The notes beneath the pieces were generated by a model, which worked only from the letters and a program-made list of their open reading frames with translations, had not been told where the DNA came from and did not search any database. Shown here piece after piece: positions 13,168 through 24,300 of a stretch of DNA of 64,000 bases; the first letter of the stretch is position 1, and each line of letters starts with the position of its first letter. The position numbers were made by a program, and so were the translations under genes. The stretch is from Colius striatus (lineage: Eukaryota; Chordata; Aves; Coliiformes; Coliidae): positions 6,252,350-6,316,349 of the forward strand of contig NC_084773.1 in assembly GCF_028858725.1 (NCBI RefSeq). Direction: 5' to 3'.

Positions 13168-13177
13168 AAAATGGCGG
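13168..13177 (+). promoter_or_regulatory. Second YY1-type motif
   Basis: AAAATGGCGG is a close match to the YY1 consensus AARATGGCGGC and lies about 550 bases inside intron 1. It could mark an additional start site within the island. Confidence 0.5.
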
Positions 13178-13324
13178 TGAAAGGGGACCTTTAAACCCCG
13201 CTCCGCACCCCCGCCCGGCGCGGCCGCGCTCCGCTCGGCGCAGCGCGCGTCCCGCCGGGGCAGCGGCTGGCGTCGCTTCCCCGTCAAGTAGCCCGTCAGC
13301 GGGCGGCTCTTCGCCTCCCGTTCT

Positions 13325-13344
13325 GGGTGGGTGGGTGGGTGGGT
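13325..13344 (+). repeat. (GGGT)5 tract, predicted G-quadruplex
   Basis: Five consecutive GGGT units give at least four G3 runs separated by single T loops, the sequence pattern of a very stable parallel G-quadruplex. It lies in the first part of intron 1 on the coding strand. Confidence 0.7.
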
Positions 13345-16300
13345 GTGGGGGCAGAGGGGCGGGCGCCGCCTCCGCGGCCGCGCCGCCGGCTCTCCCGCAG
13401 CGCCGCCGCCCGCGCTGCGGGGCCTGCGCTGCCGCGGGGCCGGGCATTGTGTGCGCGCCGCGCCCGCCACCGCCACTCCGCACCTTCGGCGTCTCCGCGC
13501 CCGGCGGCGCTCCGGCGAGCGAGAGCCTTTGTCTCTCGGGGAGTCGGGCTGCGTTGCCCGCCGCTTCTGCACCTGAAGTCGTAAATCCGCCGCTGCTGAC
13601 ACTGCCGGGGCGGCTGCCGAGGTACCGGGGATGCCCCGGGACGCCAACTTCGAACCGGGGAGGACTCGGCGCTGGGGCAGCGGTTGCGGGAGGGCTCCCG
13701 CCCGGGCAGCGCCGGCTGGAAGGGAGGGCGGGATGCCCACACGGGAAAGGACCGTGCAAGTTTTCCGTCTGCGGCTTTTGCAAACTTGTTACCAGGGCTC
13801 CCCCCCGCCCCCCTCTCCACAGGGGAAATAATGAAAGGAGAAGAAAAACAACGCGGGCAGTTAATTGTGAATTTTTAACTACATTCACTATTGCAGTTCC
13901 ACAAGGCCCTTATTTATTCAGAAAGAGGCCAGCGATGCCCATTTCTCAGTCACATGTGTGCTTTAGAGGAACAGTTATATCTAGTTTGCAGAAACTTGTT
14001 GCCGTGATAAAATGGTTTTACACGGTAACCTTTGTGTCTAATAGTTTCACCCTCTCTGACAGCTGAAGTCTGATTGGAGAGCTTTTACAGCAAAAGAAAA
14101 GGCCTACCTTGCTATTTTTTCGCTGTCCCTTCCTTCAGGGGAGCTGGCTGCTGTCAGTAGCCCAGGAGGTTACCATAGCAAACATTTCCATAAGGCAGAT
14201 TATAAGACACACGATGGAAAAGTCATGCTGGAGAAAAAGAGAACCCATCTTGTAACTTCAGAAATACCATTGTTGTGCAACTTACTTAAGGTTTGCAATG
14301 TATGTAAACTGGTTAGCAACGTCTGATTTGTATGAGAAAAAGTTGTCAATAGGAAATTGACATGTACTTGATACTTGGCTGTGACTTGTAGTATCTATAG
14401 TACCCAGCAGGATGGATTCCTGATCTGGCTAAGGGCTGTGATTGCTGATCCAAAATAGCCAGTTTTGAGGGCAATGTAGATCTTTGTCAAGATGAAAATA
14501 TATCAGTTAGCTGACAACATAAGTTTCCTGTGCGGTAGGTACCGCTGCCACAGATTTTACAGTTGAAAAAGGAATAGAAAAGCATGTATCTGTCTAAAAG
14601 ATCATCACTGGGATGCTTCTGCCTCAGTGGGCTTCCTGCCTTCCATTCAGCCATTTCCTCTTTTACTTTTGGTTTGTGAATTGTTGCTGTGATTGAAGGA
14701 GAAGAATAAAATGAAGTTCTTCCCAGAACCTCTGTTAGTGGAAAAATGGGAAGATGCTTTTGGACAAGATAGACAACAGCAAAACTGATATATCTCACTC
14801 TAACTTCTTTTATGACTCATACTTAAGACTTAGGATGGAGATGTTGGGAGTATGGTGTTCCTCCTCTGCTGTATGTCTCTGCCGCACAGTTACATTGGAA
14901 GACTTAAGTATCCTATTACATTAAAGCTGGCATGAGCATTCTCTACAAGTAGAGACAGCAGTGCAAGATATATAGCAGAGAAACAGTGGCAGATCTTTGT
15001 AATTATTGATCTGTATGTTTTTTCCTTTGCAGGTTTTTTTCCCCCCCTTGTCTATTAATTTGCTGGTATTGAATTATCTTACCTGATTCTTAAACCTGGC
15101 AAATCTCCTAAACAATTGCTGTGCGGAAAATAAAGATGGATCAAGTGTAAGATGACATGTTAATGGCTGGTATAGTTTGCATGGTGTAATCTTTATATTC
15201 TGGGAATCTTTTCACTGTCTGGTGGAGACCATGTTAAAGAGTGTTGCAAAAACGTATTTGTCGGGGTATGTTTTGGTACCATGTTGTGGGGATTGTTGTT
15301 GTTTCATAGCAGACCAGTGACAGCTGTAGACATTAGCCTTTCCTGCACCCTTACTTTTTGAATCCACTCTATTTGTTGCTGGAAATCACTTTGACATTGT
15401 TATTATGTTTCCACTTGTGGAGTTTGACTGGAGCACGATCATCATGTGATGCAAACATCAATACAGTCACTTTGCTGGCTTGACTTAAGTAATTGTCTTA
15501 CAAGTGATGCACTTTACACACATGGCAACTTAATTACATGATCAGGTTGACAGGGAAATGACTCATGTTAAATTCCTGAATGTCCTTTAAGTGCAGGAGA
15601 AATTGAAACCTTGGGAGATGTTTAGTGAGGGATGTTTTGGGGAGGGAGCTTTTAATACTTATAAACAGAGGGCTTGCAGTACATCTATTGTTCCTACATT
15701 AACATGGTAGTCTTAGTGTTACAGAACAGTCTTTCAGATCTGATTTTTTGGTTTCTTGACTTCTTAAGTGTACATTTCTGTATCTTGCAGTTTGATCACT
15801 GACTTAAAGCTGTGTAGCCTCTGTTAGTTACAAATGTTTTCTGGAACTGTAATGTCTTTCTTCTGTGCTACCCATCTGACTCATCTTGCTTGATGATTAG
15901 CAGATTTTATATGTTGTCTTAGTTTTAGTAGCTTTGAACACCATTGTTGCTGCTGGTAGTGGATTTGACTTTATGCCCATTTCATTCTGCTTTTGGGAAA
16001 TGGATATCAGTTTTTAGGTCATAGGTTTAAACCTGAGGTGAGTGTTGTTTAAAGCTTTCAGGATCCGTCCTTTCCCTCCACCCCGCCAAGATGACTTTCT
16101 TACTTGAAAAGTCAGGGGGTAAAGTAAGGTGGATTCAGGTACTTGCCACTGTTGTCTTGAAGGCAAATGTTGTGTTAGTATGCAAGATCCTGCAAGTAAA
16201 ATGTAGTAGTTTGCATTCTCCAAGGTTAGCAAAACTTGAAAATAAGAGTAAATGTTAATTTTATAGCAATATCTTATTATTTTAAAGCCATGTCATCAAT

Positions 16301-17450
16301 ATAATGGTATTTGTCATGTCATGGTTTTTTTCCTAACTTGAATCCATAATCATTTCCACTGTTTAGTTTTCTTTATATTGATAATGCCTATGAAAGAAGC
16401 ATTGAGATGTTACTTACTGCTCATTTGATTTGAAAATGGTTTTGATTCTAAGATTACATAATATATTTTGTTGAAAAAGGCAAGACTTGGTGCATGTAAG
16501 ACATGTTTTGTGTTCACTCAGTATCCACGTTGATTTTTCTTCCCTTTTCCTGGACTTTACTGACAACCTTTGTGGATTGGTGGTGATCATTGGAGAATTA
16601 TTATTGTTCTTACTGTTGTTATTATCATAATGCTCCTATGTGTGAGATTGTATATTTTAAAGTGTTTTTAGCAAAGACTACTCTGCAGAAATTATACTAT
16701 TACAACATGAATTCCACTTTGCGTTCTTAATAGGGCATCTCTTCAGGGAATCACTTGTTGAGTATTTCAAATGTTCCTGTATGAGAAAGGAGGGTGTGAG
16801 CTTAGGCTGGAACAAGATATTCTGCATATTAGTTGGGACTCTCCAGGTAATTCTCCATGTCTCCTGGAAATTAATGTATTTTAACTAATGCAAAGCTACA
16901 TAATAGTCCTAGATGAATACTTTTAAAAGACTTTGAAGATGAAAAGTGTTAAGTCTTAGGAGTAGCTTTATGCTTTGTTTTGGTAGTATTGGATTATCAG
17001 CCACGGACACCATTGAGGAGCATTTCACTAGAAACTGTGCAAATAAACAAGACCTGGAAGCTACAGAATGAAGGAAGCACTAGTCTGAAGGTCTTTTTCT
17101 TCTGCTGCCTCCCTCTATTCTTTGTCCTTCCTTACCTCTTTGGAATTCTCTGTGATATCTGCGTTAGTCTTTCTTTCAATTGAGAGCTTAGATTTCTTTT
17201 CCTTGTGAAAATAAGCATCCTAGTACAACATTTGCAGGATCCTAATATCAAGACCCCTACCCCCATCACGTTTTGTTGACTGGATTTGATGAAGAGTCGT
17301 GAGCAGATAGGCAGAAAACTGTGCATGCAGACATTTCAGATTAATCCAATGAACCTTGTTTCCTAAGAAAACCAGGTTTGCAATAACATTAGCACCTGAA
17401 GTAAGAGGACTTCATCAAGGTTTATGGTAAAATAGCCATCTCATAGGATC

Positions 17451-17499
17451 AGATGATGTCTAAAGGTCCCTTCCAACCCCTACCATTCTGTGATTCTTT
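17451..17499 (+). mobile_element. CR1 3'-end fragment
   Basis: GATGATGTCTAAAGGTCCCT then CCAACCCCTACCATTCTGTG and ATTCTTT match the last part of a CR1 3' UTR and its ATTCTGTG tail. Only about 50 bases remain; it is in sense orientation to SFMBT1. Confidence 0.8.
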
Positions 17500-19015
17500 A
17501 GATGCTCGACTCTAGTACTCGGATTTTTGCCGTTTCAAGCTGTCTATTCTTTAAACTCAAATAGGAGTTTTTCCTTCACTTAAAGTAGGTGGGAGCCATG
17601 CATGTTTTGTTTTGGCTTTTTTTTTTCACCGATTTGGATTTGGCAAGTGGGTTGGTCACAGGTGCCTACCAACAGTTCAGGTGAGTTGCTAGCTTCAGAT
17701 GTAATTTTGACAACTTGTTCAGACTGTGTGGACATTTAGGAGGTGATTATTGTCCCCAGAGTCACCCTGAGCTGCAGCTTGCTGGTTTTCAAGGTCCTTT
17801 GTTTATATTGCTGTAGCACTTCATATACACTGGTTTATTTGCTATTGCACTTGAGGACACTCTTGTTCACTACAGAAATGATCTATTTCTTCAAAAAAAT
17901 GTGTTGAGATGGAGACTAGTGGAGTTTGATGTTATCTAAAAATGATGGAGCTATTAAACCAGCTTTGACAATCTCTGAGAGTACTGATGAGTGAGAGAGG
18001 AGATACATCTTGTTGGTTTGGGTTTTTTTTTTCTCTAAGAAACTATGCAGGGCTGAGTAACCTCCTCTCGCATTTTGGCTGATTGGAGTCTAGGGCTCTC
18101 AGCATTTCTCAAGAAGTGCTCTGTCTTGCAGAATTGGGTCACTGGTTGAAAGTAATAGTGGTGGAGGGAAACTGCAAGGTTTTGCTGTTTATCAATCTTT
18201 TTCAAGGATATAAGGGACTGGAGCAGTGATATTGAAGCAGATATCAAGTGGATTGAGACGATGAACCCCATCTTGATGTATTTAGAGGCTGTAGTCGCTA
18301 TTTCTTCTGTGGATGGGTGAGAGAAAACCATAAATAGCACCTTCAGATTTGTCATTGTTTCCAGAAGAAACCGGTCAAGTCAGGAAGTGAAGGCACTTCC
18401 CCTCTGATGCTGGGTACACATTTATTACAAATGGCTCCGAGTTCTATGGGGGTGTCACCTCTCTGTAATGGACTAAGTGAGGCCTTGGCATTTTTTACCT
18501 CTTTCTTGGTCTCTTTACCTGTGAATATATATATAAATATAAGGTTTTCTTTTTTAGTTTGGATTTTCTTTTTCTTTTTGTAGGTTGACTGAAGTAAATA
18601 TATTTAACAACACTTAACTCCTCAGGAATTGTACTAATGTGCATGGTTGCAGCTCGAACATGCCCTTTGCTCTGTGCATGGGGAGCTGTGGCCTTGGTTT
18701 AAAAAAAATAATGAAGTTATTTGTCTTGAAATCATAAAACATAGCATTTTAAATCCTAGGACTATGAAACTCCATTGTACTGTAAAGCCTTGTTGGAAAC
18801 TAGGGTGGGTTTTTTGTTGAGTATCTTTTTCTCTTATTAAAGCATCCTCTCTTGAAAAGAAGCCACCATTGGCCTCGGTTCCCATCAGCTCTGGTCCAAG
18901 AATGAGGATGTGGTCCTGAAGGAGCTGTGGTGTTTGTAAGCAGCACAGACAAATGCTGTTAAAGTCTAATGGGTGTATGTATTATATACACAGGATTTCT
19001 CTCTCATATATGTGT

Positions 19016-19034
19016 ACATATATATATATATATA
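19016..19034. repeat. (TA)n microsatellite
   Basis: An uninterrupted run of about nine TA units follows ATATGTGTACA, directly 5' of a CR1 tail. Confidence 0.8.
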
Positions 19035-19050
19035 AGCAGTTATTTTTTCC

Positions 19051-19150
19051 TAATCACAGAATCACTACAGTTGGAAACGACCTTTAAGATCAAGTCCAAC
19101 CACTAACTACTAATGCTGCCAGGCCCATCACTAAACTAATCCATATCCGT
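19051..19150 (-). mobile_element. CR1 3'-end fragment
   Basis: Starts AATCACAGAATCACTACAG and continues TTGGAAACGACCTTTAAGAT and CAAGTCCAACCACTAACTAC, the reverse complement of a CR1 3' end of the same type as at 3391. The right boundary is blurred by divergence. Confidence 0.85.
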
Positions 19151-21376
19151 TAGCAATATCAGCAATGTCAATTTCCAAATATGCCCTCATCCATGTGTTA
19201 AATACTTAACTGTTCAAGTGATGTTTTAATGTAAACAACAATATCTGTACAACAAGGTAATTGAAGAAATGTGTGAGTAGGAAATGCCTAGCAGACAGAC
19301 AGGGTGAAAACATGGGGTGCTTTCTTGCAGTCAGGCCAGCAGAGCTTGCATTGTGCACATCCTAAAAAAGAAATTGTTGAAGAAGGTATTGGTTCCTTCC
19401 AGGATTAACTCTGCTTATTGCTCTTTAAATTGTTACCATGAGGGTTAAACTAGTGGCCCTAAGAAATCATGAAAATGCAGGATCAGTCAGAAGTGTTACA
19501 TATATAGCACTAATTGGGCAATTGAACTAAGCTAATCAACTCCTTTTAAATGAATGTGACCATGGGTACAGGCATAGGAAAGTCTTCCCCTCTTTCAGGG
19601 TAGTTTTTTCTCCTTTATTTGCAAAACAAGGCTTAATCAAGTTAGCAGTGAGACTTGTGATTCCAGCAGCCAAGAGCAAAAGTCTGCTGTTGTGGCCAAC
19701 CAAATCTTACTTTTTGAACATACTCTTTACCAAATTTAAGCTTGTATTTTGTCATTCCCCTTAATGAAGACCAGTGTATTTAGGGAAGTGGCCTGGCTAA
19801 GTATGTGAATCCAGAGTTTATTGTGATAATAAGCCAATTCTAGATAATTCTAGCCTCACCACAAGTGTAAAGGAAGTATGTCCAACAGTTGCTTTGTCTG
19901 GTTTTGATTTTTCAAACAGTTCAGCGTACATAAGTAAGAGATAATGACTGGAAACTGAATAATCAGGGAAGATTGCCTCTTCTTCTAGTCTTGGTACAAA
20001 AAATAAAACCAGAGCATAACAGCTGGAAGGAGAAGATGACAAGAAAAAAGATCATCCTTCTTAGTTGCAGTTAATGTTTCTTGTTTTAACTCTATGTACT
20101 TATTAAAGTGAAAACCAAAATAGAATTTTCTTTGTGTCTGCTTTCTCTGTATATGCTTTTAAGGTTAGAATATTACTCAGCTAAGTAAAATGAAAGTGCA
20201 GTTTTTCTTTCTAATTGGAGTTCGGTTTCCATCTGAAAGCAACTTGACATAAATTATAATTCTTATGATTATCCAGTAAGAAATACAGAAATTACCTTTT
20301 ATTCTAAAGCAAAGTTCTTTATTTAAATAAAAAGGTGTAATGTTTTGCATTTCTACTTTGTTTCCAACCAGTGGTTGAATCTTGCTGGGAACTATTTTCA
20401 GTTTAATGAGAAATTGCAGTACTGCATAGTCTAATACAGTTTTATTTAAAGCTTTAAATGCTTTTCTTTTGTGCTGTTACGTAGATAATGACATCAAAAT
20501 ATGCTTTGTGGATCTTGAGCATTCTTACATGCAAATGTGAGTGATAAATAATATTACAAAACAAGTTACAACTGCCTATCAACTACTCAGGGCATCTTTG
20601 TAGAAAAATAGCAGCATGGATGTTTCTAAAGAGGTGTCTCTTCAGAAAGCTGTGTACAGTGTTTGCAGTGGTCAGGCTGGAAGAGTCTCTGAAGCAAGCA
20701 GTATGTTTTGGATAGTAAAGACTTAGGAGTATATGATTGCTTTATTATTTGTCCAAAAGGGAGAAATCTGTCTTAACACAATGCAAGAGCTTTGTGACAA
20801 ACAGCATGGCAAAATCCACTTCAGTGTATAAAATTTAACCCTTCAAAGATTCTACCTTAACAGAGATAAATACCAGTGTGATAGTTGTTAGGAAGTGGCT
20901 GAGAAGTTTCTCTGCATTGCTGGAGAAGAGCAGCTTCAGGTCTAGCTTAAGTTGTGACGAGCATCAAAATTGCCATAATGTGTCAGATCCCATGTGTCAC
21001 CTCAAAAACCTTTTCAGATGAGGATAAGAAAGAGCCAAGTAGAGCACGATCCTTCTCGCAGTTGGTGACACAGCGGTGTAGGCTGCGTAGGAACTAGTGA
21101 CTTAACCTGTTCTCTGTCAGTTTGTCTAATCCTTTCTGAATCCACAACTTCCTGTGGTTACGAGTCTGTAGTTTAATTATGTGCAATGTGAAAAAGTGCT
21201 TCAGTTTGTGTTTTCTGATGCTTGTGGTAGGTGATACAGTAAAAAACCTTCGTTATTCTTTTTCCTCATACTAGTTTTGATTTTACACATCTGTATTGTA
21301 CTCTCCCATAGTTGTGCTCTTCGGCTCAGAGGAAGCAGTTTTATTGTACAGAAGATACTGAAGCTTGTCCACAGTT

Positions 21377-21391
21377 TGTGTGTGTGTGTGC
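21377..21391 (+). repeat. Short (TG)n tract
   Basis: About seven TG units within intron 1. Confidence 0.6.
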
Positions 21392-24300
21392 AGTGCTGGA
21401 CTGGACAGGACTGCTTTTTCTGGCTCTGGGTGTTTTTTAACTTTCCTATAAAACAGAATTATACCCTGTCTCTGTTAGTACAGAAGTATTTTAAGCCTCT
21501 GATCTTCTTTGATACCTTTTTTGTGCATCTTCTAGTCTCACTGGCTGTTTGACACCAGCAGTGTGTATTGTCTCAGGGTGCTCTGGATTTCTAGAATGAT
21601 AGCACAGTTGTTTTCTGTTTTCTTCTGCATTCCTGAGGGCTCTTGTTGAGTATGGAATTGGTGCTCCAGGACAATTAGTCATAACATTTTTAAAATCCTG
21701 AGTTGCTGTAGCTCATTTAGATCTCATTGTATAGGTGAGGTTATTTCTTTCTCTGTGCCTTATTGTCCTGCCTTTAATTTCATCTATGATGCTTCTGTAG
21801 TTCTTAGCAAGCAACATTTATTTTTCATCTTTTAAATAGTTCTGTATCATCTTAAAACTTGACACTTATATTTGTGTGCTTCTTTAGAAAAGCATAATTC
21901 AATACAAACTCATGAGTCCTCCTTGCATCGTGAAAAATTACTATTTCTGTCATTACTGCTTATCTTTATAATCATCTTCAAAGTATGAGATGATCTTCCA
22001 TAAAGTACTCCAGAATGATGTAAATCATTGTGGACAGTAGTAGGTCCTGGAAAGACATCGAACGTGCAAGATGTTTACTTTCCTTAACTTGTGTCGAAGA
22101 CACTGAATGGGAAATTAATGATGCTCAGAGCTTCACAGAGTTGAAACCTGAACAGTGTGCACTGGTCTGATGGATTTTCTTTTTTCTGTTTCAAGTAGGT
22201 ATTTCTCTACTCAACTTGGGGGCAGAGGGCATGGGAAGCTGTGTGCCGGGAGCATGGGAGAGATGCGGGTGAGGCCTTTGGGTTTACGTGGCTACAGCTT
22301 CTGTTGCTCTTGGCCTTTGAACACTCATGCAGGTATTTTGCAGAGAAGGGGGAGAAGGAATTAAATAGGATAGAACTAAATTGTATCTCTATAGCAACAT
22401 TACTACTGAAAAATACTTCCATATGCAAAATACTCTTAAAATGGCACTTCTTAACGCTGACAGTGTACAATGTTTTTTTTAATTTTAGGAAGTTTAGTAG
22501 TGATGGTGGAGGATGTAGAAGCCAGAAAAGCTCACAGCAATTCTTATGTGTTTGTTAGTTTTTGACTACCTTCTCACTTGAGGTGACCATTAAACTTGGT
22601 TTTGGTCTTAATGCCCATCTTGTGTCAAATCCTTAGTAAAAACTCTCACTTCCTGGCAAGTTACTTGAGGAATGAACTTCATTTAATGAAGTTTCATCAT
22701 TTAATTAAGTTGTCTTTGATTGCTTTGTGGTATGGAATTTAGCACCAATATTTTCAACATTTAGAAAGTCTTATTCTGAACTTCCCAGGTTGTGAAGTTT
22801 TTAAAATGCTATTAATTCATATATATATTGCAGCCTTCCACACAGCCACCAAGCCTACATGCTGTGGTGTGACTAGATCAACAGTTACTTCGGTTTGGGA
22901 AATAACAAAACGAACATCACTAGGCAAGACAAAAAGTATCAGATCAGTCTCCTTGTGGAGCTCCATGTGTCTGACACCTGTGTGATGTCAGGAGGATAAT
23001 ACAGATTTTGCATTCAATCCATATTCTATGGGAAAATGCTACAATCTTAAAGGATATATATTCCACATGAATTACTTCTGTATAAGGTAGTAAGTATGTT
23101 GGAGACTGTTGAATCAAGAAGCCAGAAAAGTCATTTAATTTTGCTGATAATGAGTGGGTTTCTGTTGGCTCTTTTGATTATTCCTTTCATTATTTCTCTG
23201 TACCTCAGCAATTTCCATTCATTTGATGGCCATTCACTTCTCAGTGTGCCCAGCCCTGGTACAGAAGAACAACCTTTTAATCCTGTGTTTAGAAGACTTA
23301 TTTTTTTTACCATAATGGCTAACAAAGAACCTTACAAGTTAAGGTACTGCAGAGTTGTTGACCTCTGCTTTGGATAGCTTTTAGGGAGTGGTGTTTTTTT
23401 CCTAGGCCAATTCTTCACTCAATTTATGAGCTCATTTTGCATAGAGATCCGATAATTCATTTTTTTACATTCTTGTTACTCCTAGAAGTGATCATGGCAG
23501 TGCTTGTCTGTGCAATTTCCGGTTGTAGCTGAGGGCAGCACTTAAGTGTGAGATGGTATAATTTACATCCAACTCTGCACTTTCCACTTAATGTTTTGCT
23601 AGCAACTCCATATCTATATGGAGCAAATCAAAACAGACATGGGCTGTCAGCAGAGATGTTTCTTAAACACAACCAGGCAAACAGTTTTCTTTTCCATTTA
23701 ATCAAGAGTATATTTGAAATTGAATCTCACAGCAGAAGCACATGATTCTATTACATGCATGTACTTGTAGCAGTTTTAGCTCTTAAGAACTTCCAGAGGC
23801 CTACAATCAGATGAAGAATATTGACATGGGAAGAAAATCTAGGAGACGTCAGAGAAGAACTTTTTAAGGGACTGTTTTCAAGATGACAGGGTCCTTTGAT
23901 TTCTTTTTCTGAGGCATTGTTTTTATTACATCCTGCTGTAAAATTAAAGTTCAGATTTAATATTCACAACTATTGATTTAAAAATTGAAGTGGAACTTGA
24001 ATAGAAGAATGTTATTTCTCTTTTATATTTGTATGTTAACAATGGAAATTGTGTTGCTTGTTCCAGGAGAGTGATGCCTGAAAAAATATACACTGAACTT
24101 TGCAATAATGGGGCCACAAAAATAATTCAATGGAAAAAAAATGTGTGGATGTGAAGACATTTTTTTATGACAGTGTAAATATTCCAGTGTTGTCAGGATC
24201 AAGCTTTGAAATTGTACTCCTAAAAATAGAGGAATCTTTTTCAGTTGCACTCTGTCTTTTGAGCCCTTAGGCTCAAGTCTTGTTTTTCTCTCTCTATGAA

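Larger units (their letters stand above)
10610..13800. promoter_or_regulatory. SFMBT1: CpG island and promoter region of SFMBT1
   Basis: The base composition changes abruptly from AT-rich to very GC-rich, with dense CG dinucleotides, from about 10610 to 13800. A milder stretch lies at about 11100-11450. Within it are GC boxes (for example 11745-11754 and 12323-12334), an NRF1-type palindrome, YY1-type motifs, G-rich tracts and the probable exon 1 donor. The long open frames on both strands here are explained by the lack of AT-rich stop codons. The island's breadth leaves room for more than one start site or a divergent non-coding transcript. Boundaries were judged by eye. Confidence 0.85.

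Noticed and set aside
11865..14066. 733-codon + strand ORF, and the overlapping long ORFs on both strands across 10738-13888
   Set aside because: All frames are open because CpG-island DNA lacks AT-rich stops. The products are almost entirely Arg, Ala, Gly and Pro with no domain, and the probable exon 1 donor lies within.
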